A stretch of 6,356 bases of DNA, taken from assembly GCA_002352185.1 (NCBI GenBank), contig DEHY01000125.1:2828-9183 (forward strand), in the 5' to 3' direction. The position numbers were made by a program, and so were the translations under genes. Within the stretch, counting starts at the first letter, position 1; every line of letters begins with the position of its first letter. This DNA comes from Competibacteraceae bacterium UBA2788. GTDB taxonomy: Bacteria; Pseudomonadota; Gammaproteobacteria; Competibacterales; Competibacteraceae. Positions 1 through 6,356 of this stretch are shown here, one piece after another. Under the pieces are notes generated by a model. It had not been told where the DNA came from. It was given only the letters and a program-made list of their open reading frames with translations, and searched no databases.

Positions 1-179
1 TAAACATGATCACCGCTGCGGCGGAATCCTAAATCGGCCAACTGCGTATAAATCCGGCCATCGGTCACGACGGGGTCGGCGACCAGATTGCGCGCCTGTC
101 GGCCCGGCAGATAACTGCACGGATATTCGGTAGTCAGAAACATGCGCAAATCGTATAGCGAAGCGCGGGGATGATTCAT
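1..179 (-). CDS. bpt: Aspartate/glutamate leucyltransferase (Bpt), N-terminal part, cut by left edge
   Basis: Bpt transfers leucine from Leu-tRNA to proteins whose N-terminal residue is Asp or Glu, marking them for ClpS/ClpAP degradation in the cytoplasm. Only the first 59 codons are visible; the frame is open to the window edge. The recognisable N-terminal signature is present: FLTTEYPCSYLPG (residues 14-26, including Cys21), then the Asp-Pro at 35-36, and GFRRSGDH at 51-58. This is the usual start of the bacterial arginyltransferase-like family. The ATG overlaps the aat stop in an ATGA (179-176), so translation is probably coupled to aat. No clear Shine-Dalgarno sequence precedes the ATG, which fits coupling. 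An internal Met13 is an alternative start, but it lacks a ribosome site too. The family assignment is firm. The Leu rather than Arg specificity is inferred from the bacterial subfamily and the aat neighbour, because most of the protein is outside the window. Confidence 0.9.
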   Translation of the reverse strand, partial: MNHPRASLYDLRMFLTTEYPCSYLPGRQARNLVADPVVTDGRIYTQLADLGFRRSGDHV

Positions 180-913
180 GGCGGCGCGGCAGGAGTCAGC
201 AGGTCGATGAACAGATCGTGATCGAGGCGCCAGAGTCCGTCCCGGCCCGGCAGGACGCAATAGCGTTCCAGCAGTTGGAGAAAAGTCGCACGGGGAATTT
301 CCACTGCGCCCATGCGAGTCAGATGCTCGGTATGCACCTGACAGTCGATCAGGGTGAATTGCCAGCGCCGCAATTGCGCGGCCAGCGCGGCCAGCGCCAC
401 CTTGGAGGCGTCGCTCGCGGCGCTAAACATGGATTCGCCATAGAACACTCGACCTACGGCAACCCCGTACAAGCCGCCCGCCAGTTCGCCTTGATGCCAG
501 CTTTCGATGGAATGGGCGTGACCGAGTTGATGCAGCCGCACATAGGCCCGGTTCATTTCCGGGGTGATCCAGGTTCCCGGATCCTCACCGCGCGGCGCAG
601 CGCAGGCAGCGATAACCGCCGCGAAAGCGGTATCGGCGGTTATGGTGAACAGCCCTTTTCTTAAGGTCTTGCGCAGGCTGCGCGAGATCTTAACCGTTTC
701 CGGGAACAGCACCAGGCGCGGATCCGGCGACCACCACAGGATCGGCTGGCCGGGCGAATACCACGGGAAGATACCGTGGCGGTAGGCGCGCAGCAGGCGG
801 CGCGGCGACAGGTTGCCGCCGACGGCCAGCAGGCCATCGGGTTCAGTCAGAGCATACTCAGGAGAGGGAAACGGCTGACTGTCGTTACGCGGGTCCAACC
901 ACGGCAGGCGCAT
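176..913 (-). CDS. aat: Leucyl/phenylalanyl-tRNA--protein transferase
   Basis: Aat adds Leu or Phe from charged tRNA to proteins with N-terminal Arg or Lys, producing N-degrons for ClpS/ClpAP in the cytoplasm. The 245-residue length is normal for the family. Family motifs appear in order: FPSPEYAL (15-22), GLLAVGG (27-33), GIFPWY (47-52), WWSPDPR (60-66), GTWIT (113-117), GHAHSIE (131-137), GGLYG (146-150), FYGESMFS (157-164) and IDCQ (189-192). Glu160 and Gln192 align with E. coli Glu156 and Gln188, which are implicated in catalysis. The ATG start gives the standard MRLPWL opening and has a strong GAGGTGA ribosome site six bases upstream. The gene begins inside the 3' end of the COG3146 gene (29-bp overlap) and ends in an ATGA overlap with bpt, so the three are probably one transcription unit. 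Nothing suggests loss of activity. Confidence 0.97.
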   Translation of the reverse strand: MRLPWLDPRNDSQPFPSPEYALTEPDGLLAVGGNLSPRRLLRAYRHGIFPWYSPGQPILWWSPDPRLVLFPETVKISRSLRKTLRKGLFTITADTAFAAVIAACAAPRGEDPGTWITPEMNRAYVRLHQLGHAHSIESWHQGELAGGLYGVAVGRVFYGESMFSAASDASKVALAALAAQLRRWQFTLIDCQVHTEHLTRMGAVEIPRATFLQLLERYCVLPGRDGLWRLDHDLFIDLLTPAAPP

Positions 914-2060
914 CGGGCGTCACCTCGTCCCGGTAGGGTGAATGTCGCAGCAGTTCTTGCACATACTGACGCACCGCAGGCGTTTCCCGGTCGAGGAAAT
1001 CGGCAACAGCCTGGCGGAAACCGGGATGGGCGATCCAGTGGACGGAGTGGGTGAAAGTCGGCAGGAAGCCCCGGTAAATTTTATGTTCGCCCTGCGCGCC
1101 TGGCTCAAAGCGTTGCAAACCCCGATGAATGCAGTAGTCCAGGCCCTGATAATAGCAGGCTTCAAAATGCAGGCTGTCATGATCGGCCCGACAGCCCCAA
1201 TGCCGTCCGTAGAGGGTGCTGGCGCTGCAAAAACTGATCGCGCCGGCCACTTCGCGGCCCCGGTCGAAAGCCAGAACCAGCATCAACTGCTCGCCCAGGG
1301 TCTCGGCAATGTCCTGGAAGAAAGGAAGAGTGAGCGTCGCCACCCCGCCCAGGCGCTCAAAAGTGGAGCGGTAAAATGCATGGACGATACGCCATTGCCC
1401 CTCACTGAGTTCCCGCCCGTTCAGAATCCGCAATTCCAGCCCGGCCTCGCGCACCAGTCGGCGCTCACGGTTGATATTCTTGCGCCGCTTGGCGGTGAAT
1501 GCATCCAGAAAATCTTGAAAATCCCGGTAGCCGCGATTATGCCAATGGAACTGGCAGCCAATCCGGGGCAGGAAAGTTTGACTTTGCAACTGGTCGGCCT
1601 CGGTGGGTGTCGGAAACAGCCAATGGATCGAGGACCAGCGTCGGCAGCGGGCCTCTTCCAGCACATGGTCAGCCATAGCCCGCGCCGTGATTGCGGGATG
1701 CGGTTGATCGGGCGCCAACAATAAGCGGGGACTGGTGGCCGGGGTATAGGGAATAGCGCCAACCAGCTTGGGGTAATAGGGCAGGCCGTGCCGCCGGTAG
1801 GCTTCCGCCCAGCCCCAGTCGAATACGAATTCGCCGTAGGAGTTGAATTTCAGATACAGCGGCGCAGCGCCCAGCAATTGCCCCTGATCGTCCCGGCAGA
1901 CGATGTGCTGCGGCAGCCAGCCGGTGCGCTCGCCGACGCATTGATGGCGTTCCAGGGCGCTGAGGAATTCGTGGCTGAGAAACGGGTTGCGGTCGGGAAC
2001 CAGGGCGTTCCACTCGGCGGCGGGAATATCGGCCAGGGCGTCGAGGCGTTCAATGCGCAT
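885..2060 (-). CDS. COG3146/DUF482 FemAB-like GNAT-fold protein, function unknown
   Basis: This is a 391-residue member of the COG3146 (DUF482) family, often annotated as GNAT N-acetyltransferase or 'peptidogalycan biosynthesis' protein and related to the FemAB-type GNAT fold. Its substrate is not established. Family signatures visible are NPFLSHEFLSALE (25-37), YGEFVFDWGWAEAY (75-88), YYPKL (95-99), QFHWHNRGY (170-178), a strongly basic KRRKNINRERR (191-201), LYGRHWGC (283-290), HFEACYYQG (298-306) and FEPGAQGEHK (318-327). No signal peptide or membrane segment is evident, so it is probably cytoplasmic. I start it at the ATG at 2060-2058 because family members begin close to the 'IPAAEWNAL' segment (12-20). 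The frame stays open 66 codons further up, but that stretch looks non-family and would run into the ftsK start. No good Shine-Dalgarno sequence precedes the chosen ATG. The end overlaps aat by 29 bp. Family call is firm, biochemical role unknown. Confidence 0.9.
   Translation of the reverse strand: MRIERLDALADIPAAEWNALVPDRNPFLSHEFLSALERHQCVGERTGWLPQHIVCRDDQGQLLGAAPLYLKFNSYGEFVFDWGWAEAYRRHGLPYYPKLVGAIPYTPATSPRLLLAPDQPHPAITARAMADHVLEEARCRRWSSIHWLFPTPTEADQLQSQTFLPRIGCQFHWHNRGYRDFQDFLDAFTAKRRKNINRERRLVREAGLELRILNGRELSEGQWRIVHAFYRSTFERLGGVATLTLPFFQDIAETLGEQLMLVLAFDRGREVAGAISFCSASTLYGRHWGCRADHDSLHFEACYYQGLDYCIHRGLQRFEPGAQGEHKIYRGFLPTFTHSVHWIAHPGFRQAVADFLDRETPAVRQYVQELLRHSPYRDEVTPDAPAVVGPA
920..926 (-). 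promoter_or_regulatory. Ribosome binding site of aat
   Basis: GAGGTGA on the minus strand lies six bases before the aat ATG (913-911). It sits within the last codons of the upstream COG3146 gene, which supports co-transcription and fixes the aat start. Confidence 0.8.
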
Positions 2061-2103
2061 GATGCACGAGTCAGTCGTATTTGGTTGAAGTTGGATGCGT
2101 TGT

Positions 2104-2117
2104 TTTGGAACTCCAAA
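2104..2117. repeat. Short inverted repeat in the divergent intergenic region
   Basis: TTTGGA-AC-TCCAAA is a perfect 6-bp dyad. Flanking TGT (2101-2103) and ACA (2117-2119) also match if one base is bulged. It lies 44 bp before the COG3146 start, in the probable leader of that gene. It could be a regulator-binding dyad, but a dyad this short can also arise by chance. Confidence 0.35.
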
Positions 2118-2172
2118 CAGGGTATCGGTTCTCCCTTCACCTGGGCGTGCTTGAATGGGACAATGCCGGCGC

Positions 2173-2190
2173 ATTAAAAACGGTATAAAC
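2173..2190. promoter_or_regulatory. Possible divergent promoter core
   Basis: This is the only AT-rich patch in the 185-bp region between the divergent genes. It contains TATAAA on the plus strand (2184-2189), which would put an ftsK transcript start near 2196 and a leader of about 50 nt. It also contains TTTAAT on the minus strand (2178-2173, five of six matches to TATAAT), which would give a leader of about 105 nt for the COG3146-aat-bpt unit. Neither has a convincing -35 element at 16-18 bp. The call rests on position and the -10-like hexamers only. Confidence 0.3.
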
Positions 2191-2234
2191 CGCTCCTCAG
2201 AGTTGACTTGCCACTCTTGCCTTCCGCATACGAC

Positions 2235-2238
2235 AGGA
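2235..2238 (+). promoter_or_regulatory. Ribosome binding site of ftsK
   Basis: AGGA ends seven bases before the TTG at 2246. An in-frame TGA at 2240-2242 rules out any start further upstream, so this site and the TTG together define the ftsK start. Confidence 0.65.
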
Positions 2239-2245
2239 CTGAATT

Positions 2246-5083
2246 TTGGCGCAGGCACATCGAATCAAGACCGAACCCCCCGCGATCCGGGTGGGTCTCC
2301 TCCGTTTTGTCAAGGGAGTATTGCGCGAGATTGGCTTCTGGCTGCTGGCCGCCATCGCGTTGGGAATGATGATCGCGCTGGCGACGTTCAATCCCGAAGA
2401 TCCAGCCTGGACCCACACCGCGAACGTGAGCCGGTTTCATAATCTTGGCGGGGTGATCGGCGCCTGGTTCGCCGACGTGAATCTGTATTTCTTCGGCTAT
2501 CCCGCCTACCTGCTGCCGCTGGGCATGATATTTGGCGGCTGGCGGCTGTTTATGCGCGGTGCTTTGCTGGAACTGGACGGTGAGATCGTGCTGCTCCGGG
2601 TGCTGGGCTTTGTGGTGACATTAACTATGGCGTGCGGGCTGGCGGCGCTGCATTTGCACCCGGCGCCGGGTACGGTTCCCGGCGCCGGATCAGCCGGCGG
2701 GCTGGTGGGGATCCATGCCAGCCAGTTTTTGACCCATGCTTTCGAGTTCGCAGGCGGCAACCTGTTCATGCTGTGCTTGTTGCTGGCCGGCGTGACCCTG
2801 GCGACGGGCTTTTCCTGGTTGACGTTGCTGGACGGAGTGGGTCAGGCGGCGCTGAAGGCGGTGGGCTGGATCGGCGCTCTGGTGATGGCTCCGTTGCGCC
2901 GGGCGCGCCCGGAAGCCGGCGCCGACGGTAGCGGGAACGTGGATCCTGCGGTCGAAGCCGCGCCGGGATCGGATGCAGAGGCGGTTGCTCCGGCAGTGAG
3001 AACGAACCCGGATCGTGGCTTCAGGCCAGTTGTCGCATGGCCGCTGGCCTGGTGGCGGGCGTGGCGGACGCATACGACGCCAGCGGTCGATCCGGCAGCG
3101 GTGGCCGCAGCGATGGACAGCGTGCCGCTGTCGATCAAGTCACCCGCTCCATCTCCCGCTGATCCAGCGCCCGCTATCGAGACTGAATCGCTGGGCGGAC
3201 GGAATCCGGCACGGATTGAGCCGATCTTCAATCTGTCGCCGAATCAGGAGCCGCCGCGCCCGGAATTGTCGGTTACTGATCCAATGTTGCCCGCGCCCCC
3301 GGTTTGGGAGTTGCCTGCCGGGTCAGAAATATTGACGCTGGTGCCGACGGTCACGCCGAACAGGGCTGCCGCAGCCCCGATCCCGTCAATATCTCCAGTT
3401 CCATGGACCCAACCTGCCGCCGAATTCGACGCGGATGAAAAGATGGAGGAGGAAGCGTCACCCTCGCCCCCGGTTTCGCCTCCGGTTTCGGCGTCGCAAC
3501 GGCTGACCGTATCGCCCGTGCCCGCAGCGTCCCCGGATAAGGCGGCAGGCGCAAGGCGACCGGTGACGCCGCCCGCTCCGGTCGCGCCGTATCCGTTGCC
3601 CCCGCTGGATTTGCTCGACCGGCCTCCGGCCCGCACCGCCGGCTATTCCCCGGAGACGCTGGAACAGATGTCGCGGCGAGTGGAAACCCGACTCAAGGAT
3701 TTCGGCATTGAAGTCAAAGTGGTAGCGGTGGAGCCGGGGCCGGTGATTACCCGTTTCGAGATCGATCCGGCTCCGGGCGTGAAAGTCAGCCAGATTAGCA
3801 ACCTGTCCAAGGACTTGGCGCGCGGCCTGTCGGTCGTCAGTGTGCGGGTGGTGGAAATCATCCCCGGCAAGTCGGTCATCGGGCTGGAAATTCCCAACCG
3901 GCACCGCGAGGTCGTCTATTTGCGCGAGGTGTTGGAAGCGCCCATCTATACCCAGTCCGCATCGCCCCTGACGCTGGCCTTGGGCAAGGATATCGGCGGT
4001 AATCCGGTGGTCGCCAACCTGGGGAAAATGCCGCATCTGCTGGTGGCCGGCACCACCGGTTCCGGCAAATCGGTGGCGATCAACGCCATGCTGCTCAGCC
4101 TGCTGTATAAAGCGCCCCCCCGCGAGGTGCGACTGATTCTGGTGGATCCGAAGATGTTGGAACTGTCCATGTACGAGGATATCCCGCATCTGCTGACTCC
4201 GGTGGTCACTGATATGAAGGAGGCGGCCAATGCCTTGCGCTGGTGCGTGGGCGAGATGGAGCGCCGCTACCGGCTGATGGCGGCGCTGAAGGTGCGCAAC
4301 ATCGCCGGTTTCAACCGCAAGCTCAGCGATGCGCAAGCGGTGGGGGAGGGGATCAGCGACCCGTTCTGGAAGCCGGGCGACGCGGGGGCATGGAGCGCCG
4401 CACCGTTGCTGGAACCGCTGCCGTTCATTGTGGTGGTGATTGATGAACTGGCCGACATGATGATGGTGGTCGGCAAGAAGGTGGAGGAGCTGATCGCTCG
4501 GCTGGCGCAGAAGGCGCGCGCCGCCGGCATCCATCTGATCCTTGCGACCCAGCGACCGTCAGTAGACGTAATCACCGGCCTGATCAAGGCCAATATTCCC
4601 ACCCGGATCGCGTTCCAGGTGTCGTCGCGGGTGGATTCCCGCACCATCCTGGACCAGATGGGCGCGGAGCAGTTGCTGGGCCATGGCGACATGCTGTATC
4701 TGCCGCCCGGCACCGGCTTGCCGCAACGGGCGCACGGCGCGTTTGTGGACGATCACGAAGTGACGTGCGTGGTGGATTATCTGCGGCAAACGGGCGCGCC
4801 GGATTACATGGACGAGGTGCTGGCCGGACCCAGCGAGGACAGCAGTGACGGCGGGGATGAGGCCGAGAACGGCGGGGGACGCGGCGGCGAGAGCGACCCG
4901 CTGTACGATGAAGCGGTGCGCATCGTGACCGAATCGCGGCGGGCTTCGGTGTCCGGGGTGCAACGCCGGTTGCGGATTGGTTACAACCGGGCGGCGCGGC
5001 TGGTCGAGGAGATGGAAACGGCGGGCGTGGTGGGATCAGTGCAACCCAATGGCAGCCGCGAGGTCTTGGCGCCGCCGCCGTGA
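2246..5083 (+). CDS. ftsK: DNA translocase FtsK
   Basis: FtsK anchors at the division septum and pumps chromosomal DNA toward dif, activating XerCD dimer resolution. The 945-residue protein is complete. The N-terminal domain has hydrophobic segments near residues 30-48, 80-103, 118-136 and 171-190, with another possible one near 203-215. A Pro/Ala/Ser-rich cytoplasmic linker spans about 217-460, shorter than in the 1329-residue E. coli protein. The alpha domain begins after [11 protein letters not shown] (451-461). The beta motor has Walker A GTTGSGKS (602-609) and Walker [10 protein letters not shown] (729-737, Asp733-Glu734), followed by [12 protein letters not shown] (767-778). An acidic/Gly linker (861-884) leads to the gamma winged helix with [14 protein letters not shown] (911-924), the KOPS-reading and XerD-contacting domain. 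Start is TTG: an in-frame TGA lies two codons upstream and the MAQAHR opening is common in this family. It is divergent from the COG3146-aat-bpt unit and convergent with the phosphofructokinase gene. No lolA follows. Confidence 0.97.
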   Translation: MAQAHRIKTEPPAIRVGLLRFVKGVLREIGFWLLAAIALGMMIALATFNPEDPAWTHTANVSRFHNLGGVIGAWFADVNLYFFGYPAYLLPLGMIFGGWRLFMRGALLELDGEIVLLRVLGFVVTLTMACGLAALHLHPAPGTVPGAGSAGGLVGIHASQFLTHAFEFAGGNLFMLCLLLAGVTLATGFSWLTLLDGVGQAALKAVGWIGALVMAPLRRARPEAGADGSGNVDPAVEAAPGSDAEAVAPAVRTNPDRGFRPVVAWPLAWWRAWRTHTTPAVDPAAVAAAMDSVPLSIKSPAPSPADPAPAIETESLGGRNPARIEPIFNLSPNQEPPRPELSVTDPMLPAPPVWELPAGSEILTLVPTVTPNRAAAAPIPSISPVPWTQPAAEFDADEKMEEEASPSPPVSPPVSASQRLTVSPVPAASPDKAAGARRPVTPPAPVAPYPLPPLDLLDRPPARTAGYSPETLEQMSRRVETRLKDFGIEVKVVAVEPGPVITRFEIDPAPGVKVSQISNLSKDLARGLSVVSVRVVEIIPGKSVIGLEIPNRHREVVYLREVLEAPIYTQSASPLTLALGKDIGGNPVVANLGKMPHLLVAGTTGSGKSVAINAMLLSLLYKAPPREVRLILVDPKMLELSMYEDIPHLLTPVVTDMKEAANALRWCVGEMERRYRLMAALKVRNIAGFNRKLSDAQAVGEGISDPFWKPGDAGAWSAAPLLEPLPFIVVVIDELADMMMVVGKKVEELIARLAQKARAAGIHLILATQRPSVDVITGLIKANIPTRIAFQVSSRVDSRTILDQMGAEQLLGHGDMLYLPPGTGLPQRAHGAFVDDHEVTCVVDYLRQTGAPDYMDEVLAGPSEDSSDGGDEAENGGGRGGESDPLYDEAVRIVTESRRASVSGVQRRLRIGYNRAARLVEEMETAGVVGSVQPNGSREVLAPPP
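2660..2688. repeat. GC-rich inverted repeat inside ftsK
   Basis: Two perfect 11-base arms, CCGGCGCCGGG (2660-2670) and CCCGGCGCCGG (2678-2688), flank a 7-base loop. Each arm is itself nearly palindromic. They encode the Pro/Gly/Ala stretch around residues 139-149, in the predicted loop between the third and fourth membrane segments. The mRNA could form a very stable hairpin here; whether that matters is unknown. Confidence 0.6.
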
Positions 5084-5106
5084 GTCGAGCTTTTCTGCAT
5101 GGCGCC

Positions 5107-5149
5107 GGGCAAGGCCGGGATTTTGCGTCGCTGCATCCCGGCCTTGCCC
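5107..5149. terminator. Strong intergenic hairpin between convergent genes, possible bidirectional terminator
   Basis: Perfect 15-base arms, GGGCAAGGCCGGGAT (5107-5121) and its reverse complement (5135-5149), enclose a 13-base loop. The hairpin fills most of the 76-bp gap between the convergent ftsK and phosphofructokinase genes, the usual place for a shared terminator. Neither side has the T-tract of a classical intrinsic terminator. It may therefore stop transcription weakly, act with Rho, or protect 3' ends, as REP-type hairpins do. Confidence 0.6.
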
Positions 5150-5159
5150 CGATCCGGTC

Positions 5160-6356
5160 TTAGTGGCTGACTGCGACCTTCGCACCCTTGGGTTGCCCAA
5201 TGGCCGCCAGCATTTCGGTGAACCAGGGGGTATCAATATCGAAGGGTTTGCCGCCCTTGATACGCGGGAATTCGATGGCGCGCAGGACGCCGCCGCGATC
5301 TTCATCATGGCCGATGACGCCGGATTCACGGCGGAAGGCGCATTCGACAGCGAGATCGGCGCAGGATTTGATCAGGCGGATGTCCTCGACATTGGCGGCG
5401 GAGGCGCGGGCGAAATAGCCCGATTTCTGCACCAGGGTTTTTTCCGCACCGATCATCTGGGCGAACTGCTCGCCGAACCATTTGCCGGGGTTGATGGCGT
5501 CGAGCTTGATGTGGCCGAAGGCATCGCGCGGGACTTGCTCACCCTTGGCTTCCATTTGCGCCACGATTGCTTCCACGCCGGCGCCTTCGGAGACGAAGAT
5601 GTTGATGCAGTCCACCTGGTCCATCACGGCGCGCAGGCGCTTGGCTTCGGCGACGAGGTCAATCTCCATCTCCGGGACGAACACGGCATGGACTTCAAAG
5701 GCGGCGCGGTCGAGACCGATGGCGGGGAGCCATTCGGCGCGGTCGAGGAGCTTGCGGTATTCCTGGGCGGTGGCGGCGGTGAGCCAGCCACAGTTGCGGC
5801 CCATCACTTCATGCACGATCAACATGCGCGGATTGGCGTTGTTTTCAGCCGCGACATTCTGAAAGTTGCGGGCGCCCTGTTCGGCGGCGGTCCAGGCGCC
5901 CAGCGATTGCCTGATCGGAAAAACATCGTTGTCAACGGTCTTGGGCAGGCCAATGACGGTGAGGCCGTAGTTGTTTTTGGCCAGGAAAGCGGCGAGATCG
6001 GCGGCGGCGGTGTTGGTGTCGTCGCCGCCGATGGTGTGGAGGATGTCGACGCCGTCCTTGATCAGTTGGTCGGCAGCGACTTTCTGCGGATCCTCGCCTT
6101 CCTTGACCAGGCCGCGCTTCACGCAGTCCTTGACGTTGGTCAGCTTGACCCGGCTGTTGCCGATGGGCGAGCCGCCGAAGCGATGCAGCAGCCCCGCTTT
6201 TGCGCGGATTTCGGGGGTAACTTTGTAGGAATCGCCGAGCAGCAGCCCTTTGTAGCCGCTGCGATAACAGATGATTTCAATGGTGGGATCGATCTCGGTG
6301 TAGCGCTCAATGAGGCTGCCGATAGCCGAGCTGAGGCAGGGGGCCAAACCGCCCGC
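5160..6356 (-). CDS. Pyrophosphate-dependent 6-phosphofructokinase, N-terminus cut by right edge
   Basis: This cytoplasmic PFK-superfamily enzyme is predicted to interconvert fructose 6-phosphate and fructose 1,6-bisphosphate using pyrophosphate, a reversible step serving glycolysis and gluconeogenesis. There are 398 sense codons in the window and the frame is open to the edge. The visible protein starts Ala-Gly-Gly-Leu-Ala-Pro-Cys, matching the first phosphate-binding loop that normally lies within about ten residues of the N-terminus, so little is missing. GGDDTNT (codons at 6029-6009) has the second Asp that marks pyrophosphate enzymes, where ATP enzymes have GGDG. PKTVDND (5945-5925) has the Lys of pyrophosphate enzymes, where ATP enzymes have PGTIDND; its first Asp is the catalytic base. 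MGRNCGW (codons at 5804-5784) is the sugar-phosphate motif. The stop is TAA at 5162-5160. Phosphoryl donor is inferred from motifs, not tested. The gene is convergent with ftsK and has no visible operon partner. Confidence 0.92.
   Translation of the reverse strand, partial: AGGLAPCLSSAIGSLIERYTEIDPTIEIICYRSGYKGLLLGDSYKVTPEIRAKAGLLHRFGGSPIGNSRVKLTNVKDCVKRGLVKEGEDPQKVAADQLIKDGVDILHTIGGDDTNTAAADLAAFLAKNNYGLTVIGLPKTVDNDVFPIRQSLGAWTAAEQGARNFQNVAAENNANPRMLIVHEVMGRNCGWLTAATAQEYRKLLDRAEWLPAIGLDRAAFEVHAVFVPEMEIDLVAEAKRLRAVMDQVDCINIFVSEGAGVEAIVAQMEAKGEQVPRDAFGHIKLDAINPGKWFGEQFAQMIGAEKTLVQKSGYFARASAANVEDIRLIKSCADLAVECAFRRESGVIGHDEDRGGVLRAIEFPRIKGGKPFDIDTPWFTEMLAAIGQPKGAKVAVSH

Noticed and set aside
931..938. 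KOPS-like GGGNAGGG near-matches, such as CGGTAGGG here and GGGCAGGC near 1777
   Set aside because: No exact match to the E. coli KOPS consensus was seen on reading; single-mismatch hits are expected often in sequence of this composition.
942..1724. A 260-codon open frame on the plus strand opposite the COG3146 gene
   Set aside because: The opposite strand carries clear family motifs throughout; this frame has no recognisable motif and its composition is that of a shadow frame.
2203..2232. TTGACT (2203-2208) with CATACG (2227-2232) as an ftsK promoter
   Set aside because: The -35-like match is good, but the -10 is poor and transcription would begin inside or just before the ribosome site, leaving almost no leader.
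2061..2258. The 66-codon N-terminal extension of the COG3146 frame
   Set aside because: The added residues do not look like the family, would overlap the ftsK start codon region, and consume the whole divergent promoter region.
4039..4046. GCTGGTGG, an E. coli Chi octamer (also at 2701-2708)
   Set aside because: Both lie in coding sequence, the octamer is common in GC-rich DNA, and Chi specificity is not known to hold in this organism.
3458..4534. A 358-codon open frame on the minus strand opposite ftsK
   Set aside because: It is antisense to the conserved FtsK linker and motor, is full of His/Arg/Gln typical of reverse-strand GC-rich shadows, and shows no recognisable domain.
6345..6347. 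TTG at 6347-6345 as the start of the phosphofructokinase gene
   Set aside because: This Leu codon is part of the phosphate loop Ala-Gly-Gly-Leu-Ala-Pro; the frame is open to the window edge, so the real start lies outside.

Overview
The window reads as a chromosomal housekeeping segment of a GC-rich proteobacterium, most likely a gammaproteobacterium. The evidence is ftsK lying divergent to an aat-bpt pair, which is a familiar gammaproteobacterial neighbourhood, together with high-GC codon use and a pyrophosphate-type phosphofructokinase of the sort found in several environmental proteobacteria (methanotrophs and sulfur- or polyphosphate-cycling lineages). The genus cannot be fixed from this sequence. 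I see no mobile element, CRISPR array, tRNA, rRNA or phage gene.

Left part (1-2060, minus strand): three tightly packed genes, read from right to left. First is a COG3146/DUF482 FemAB-like GNAT-fold protein (885-2060). Next is aat, the leucyl/phenylalanyl-tRNA-protein transferase (176-913), whose start overlaps the end of the first gene by 29 bp. Last is bpt, the Asp/Glu leucyltransferase, which overlaps aat by an ATGA and runs off the left edge. Aat and Bpt both attach destabilising residues to protein N-termini for ClpS/ClpAP degradation. The first gene probably shares their transcript, and all three belong to the GNAT-like fold group.

Middle (2061-2245): a 185-bp divergent intergenic region with one AT-rich core carrying -10-like hexamers on both strands and a few short dyads. 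It probably holds the promoters for both directions.

Centre (2246-5083, plus strand): a complete ftsK of 945 codons starting with TTG. It has an N-terminal membrane domain, a Pro/Ala-rich linker, a RecA-type motor and a C-terminal gamma winged helix.

Right part (5084-6356): a 76-bp convergent gap holding a perfect 15-bp-arm hairpin, then on the minus strand a phosphofructokinase whose GGDD and PKTVDND motifs indicate use of pyrophosphate. Its first few codons lie beyond the right edge.

All long open frames opposite these genes look like shadows of GC-rich coding sequence. I do not find a convincing undescribed system. The most interesting point is the clustering of a FemAB-like protein of unknown activity with two aminoacyl-tRNA-dependent transferases.
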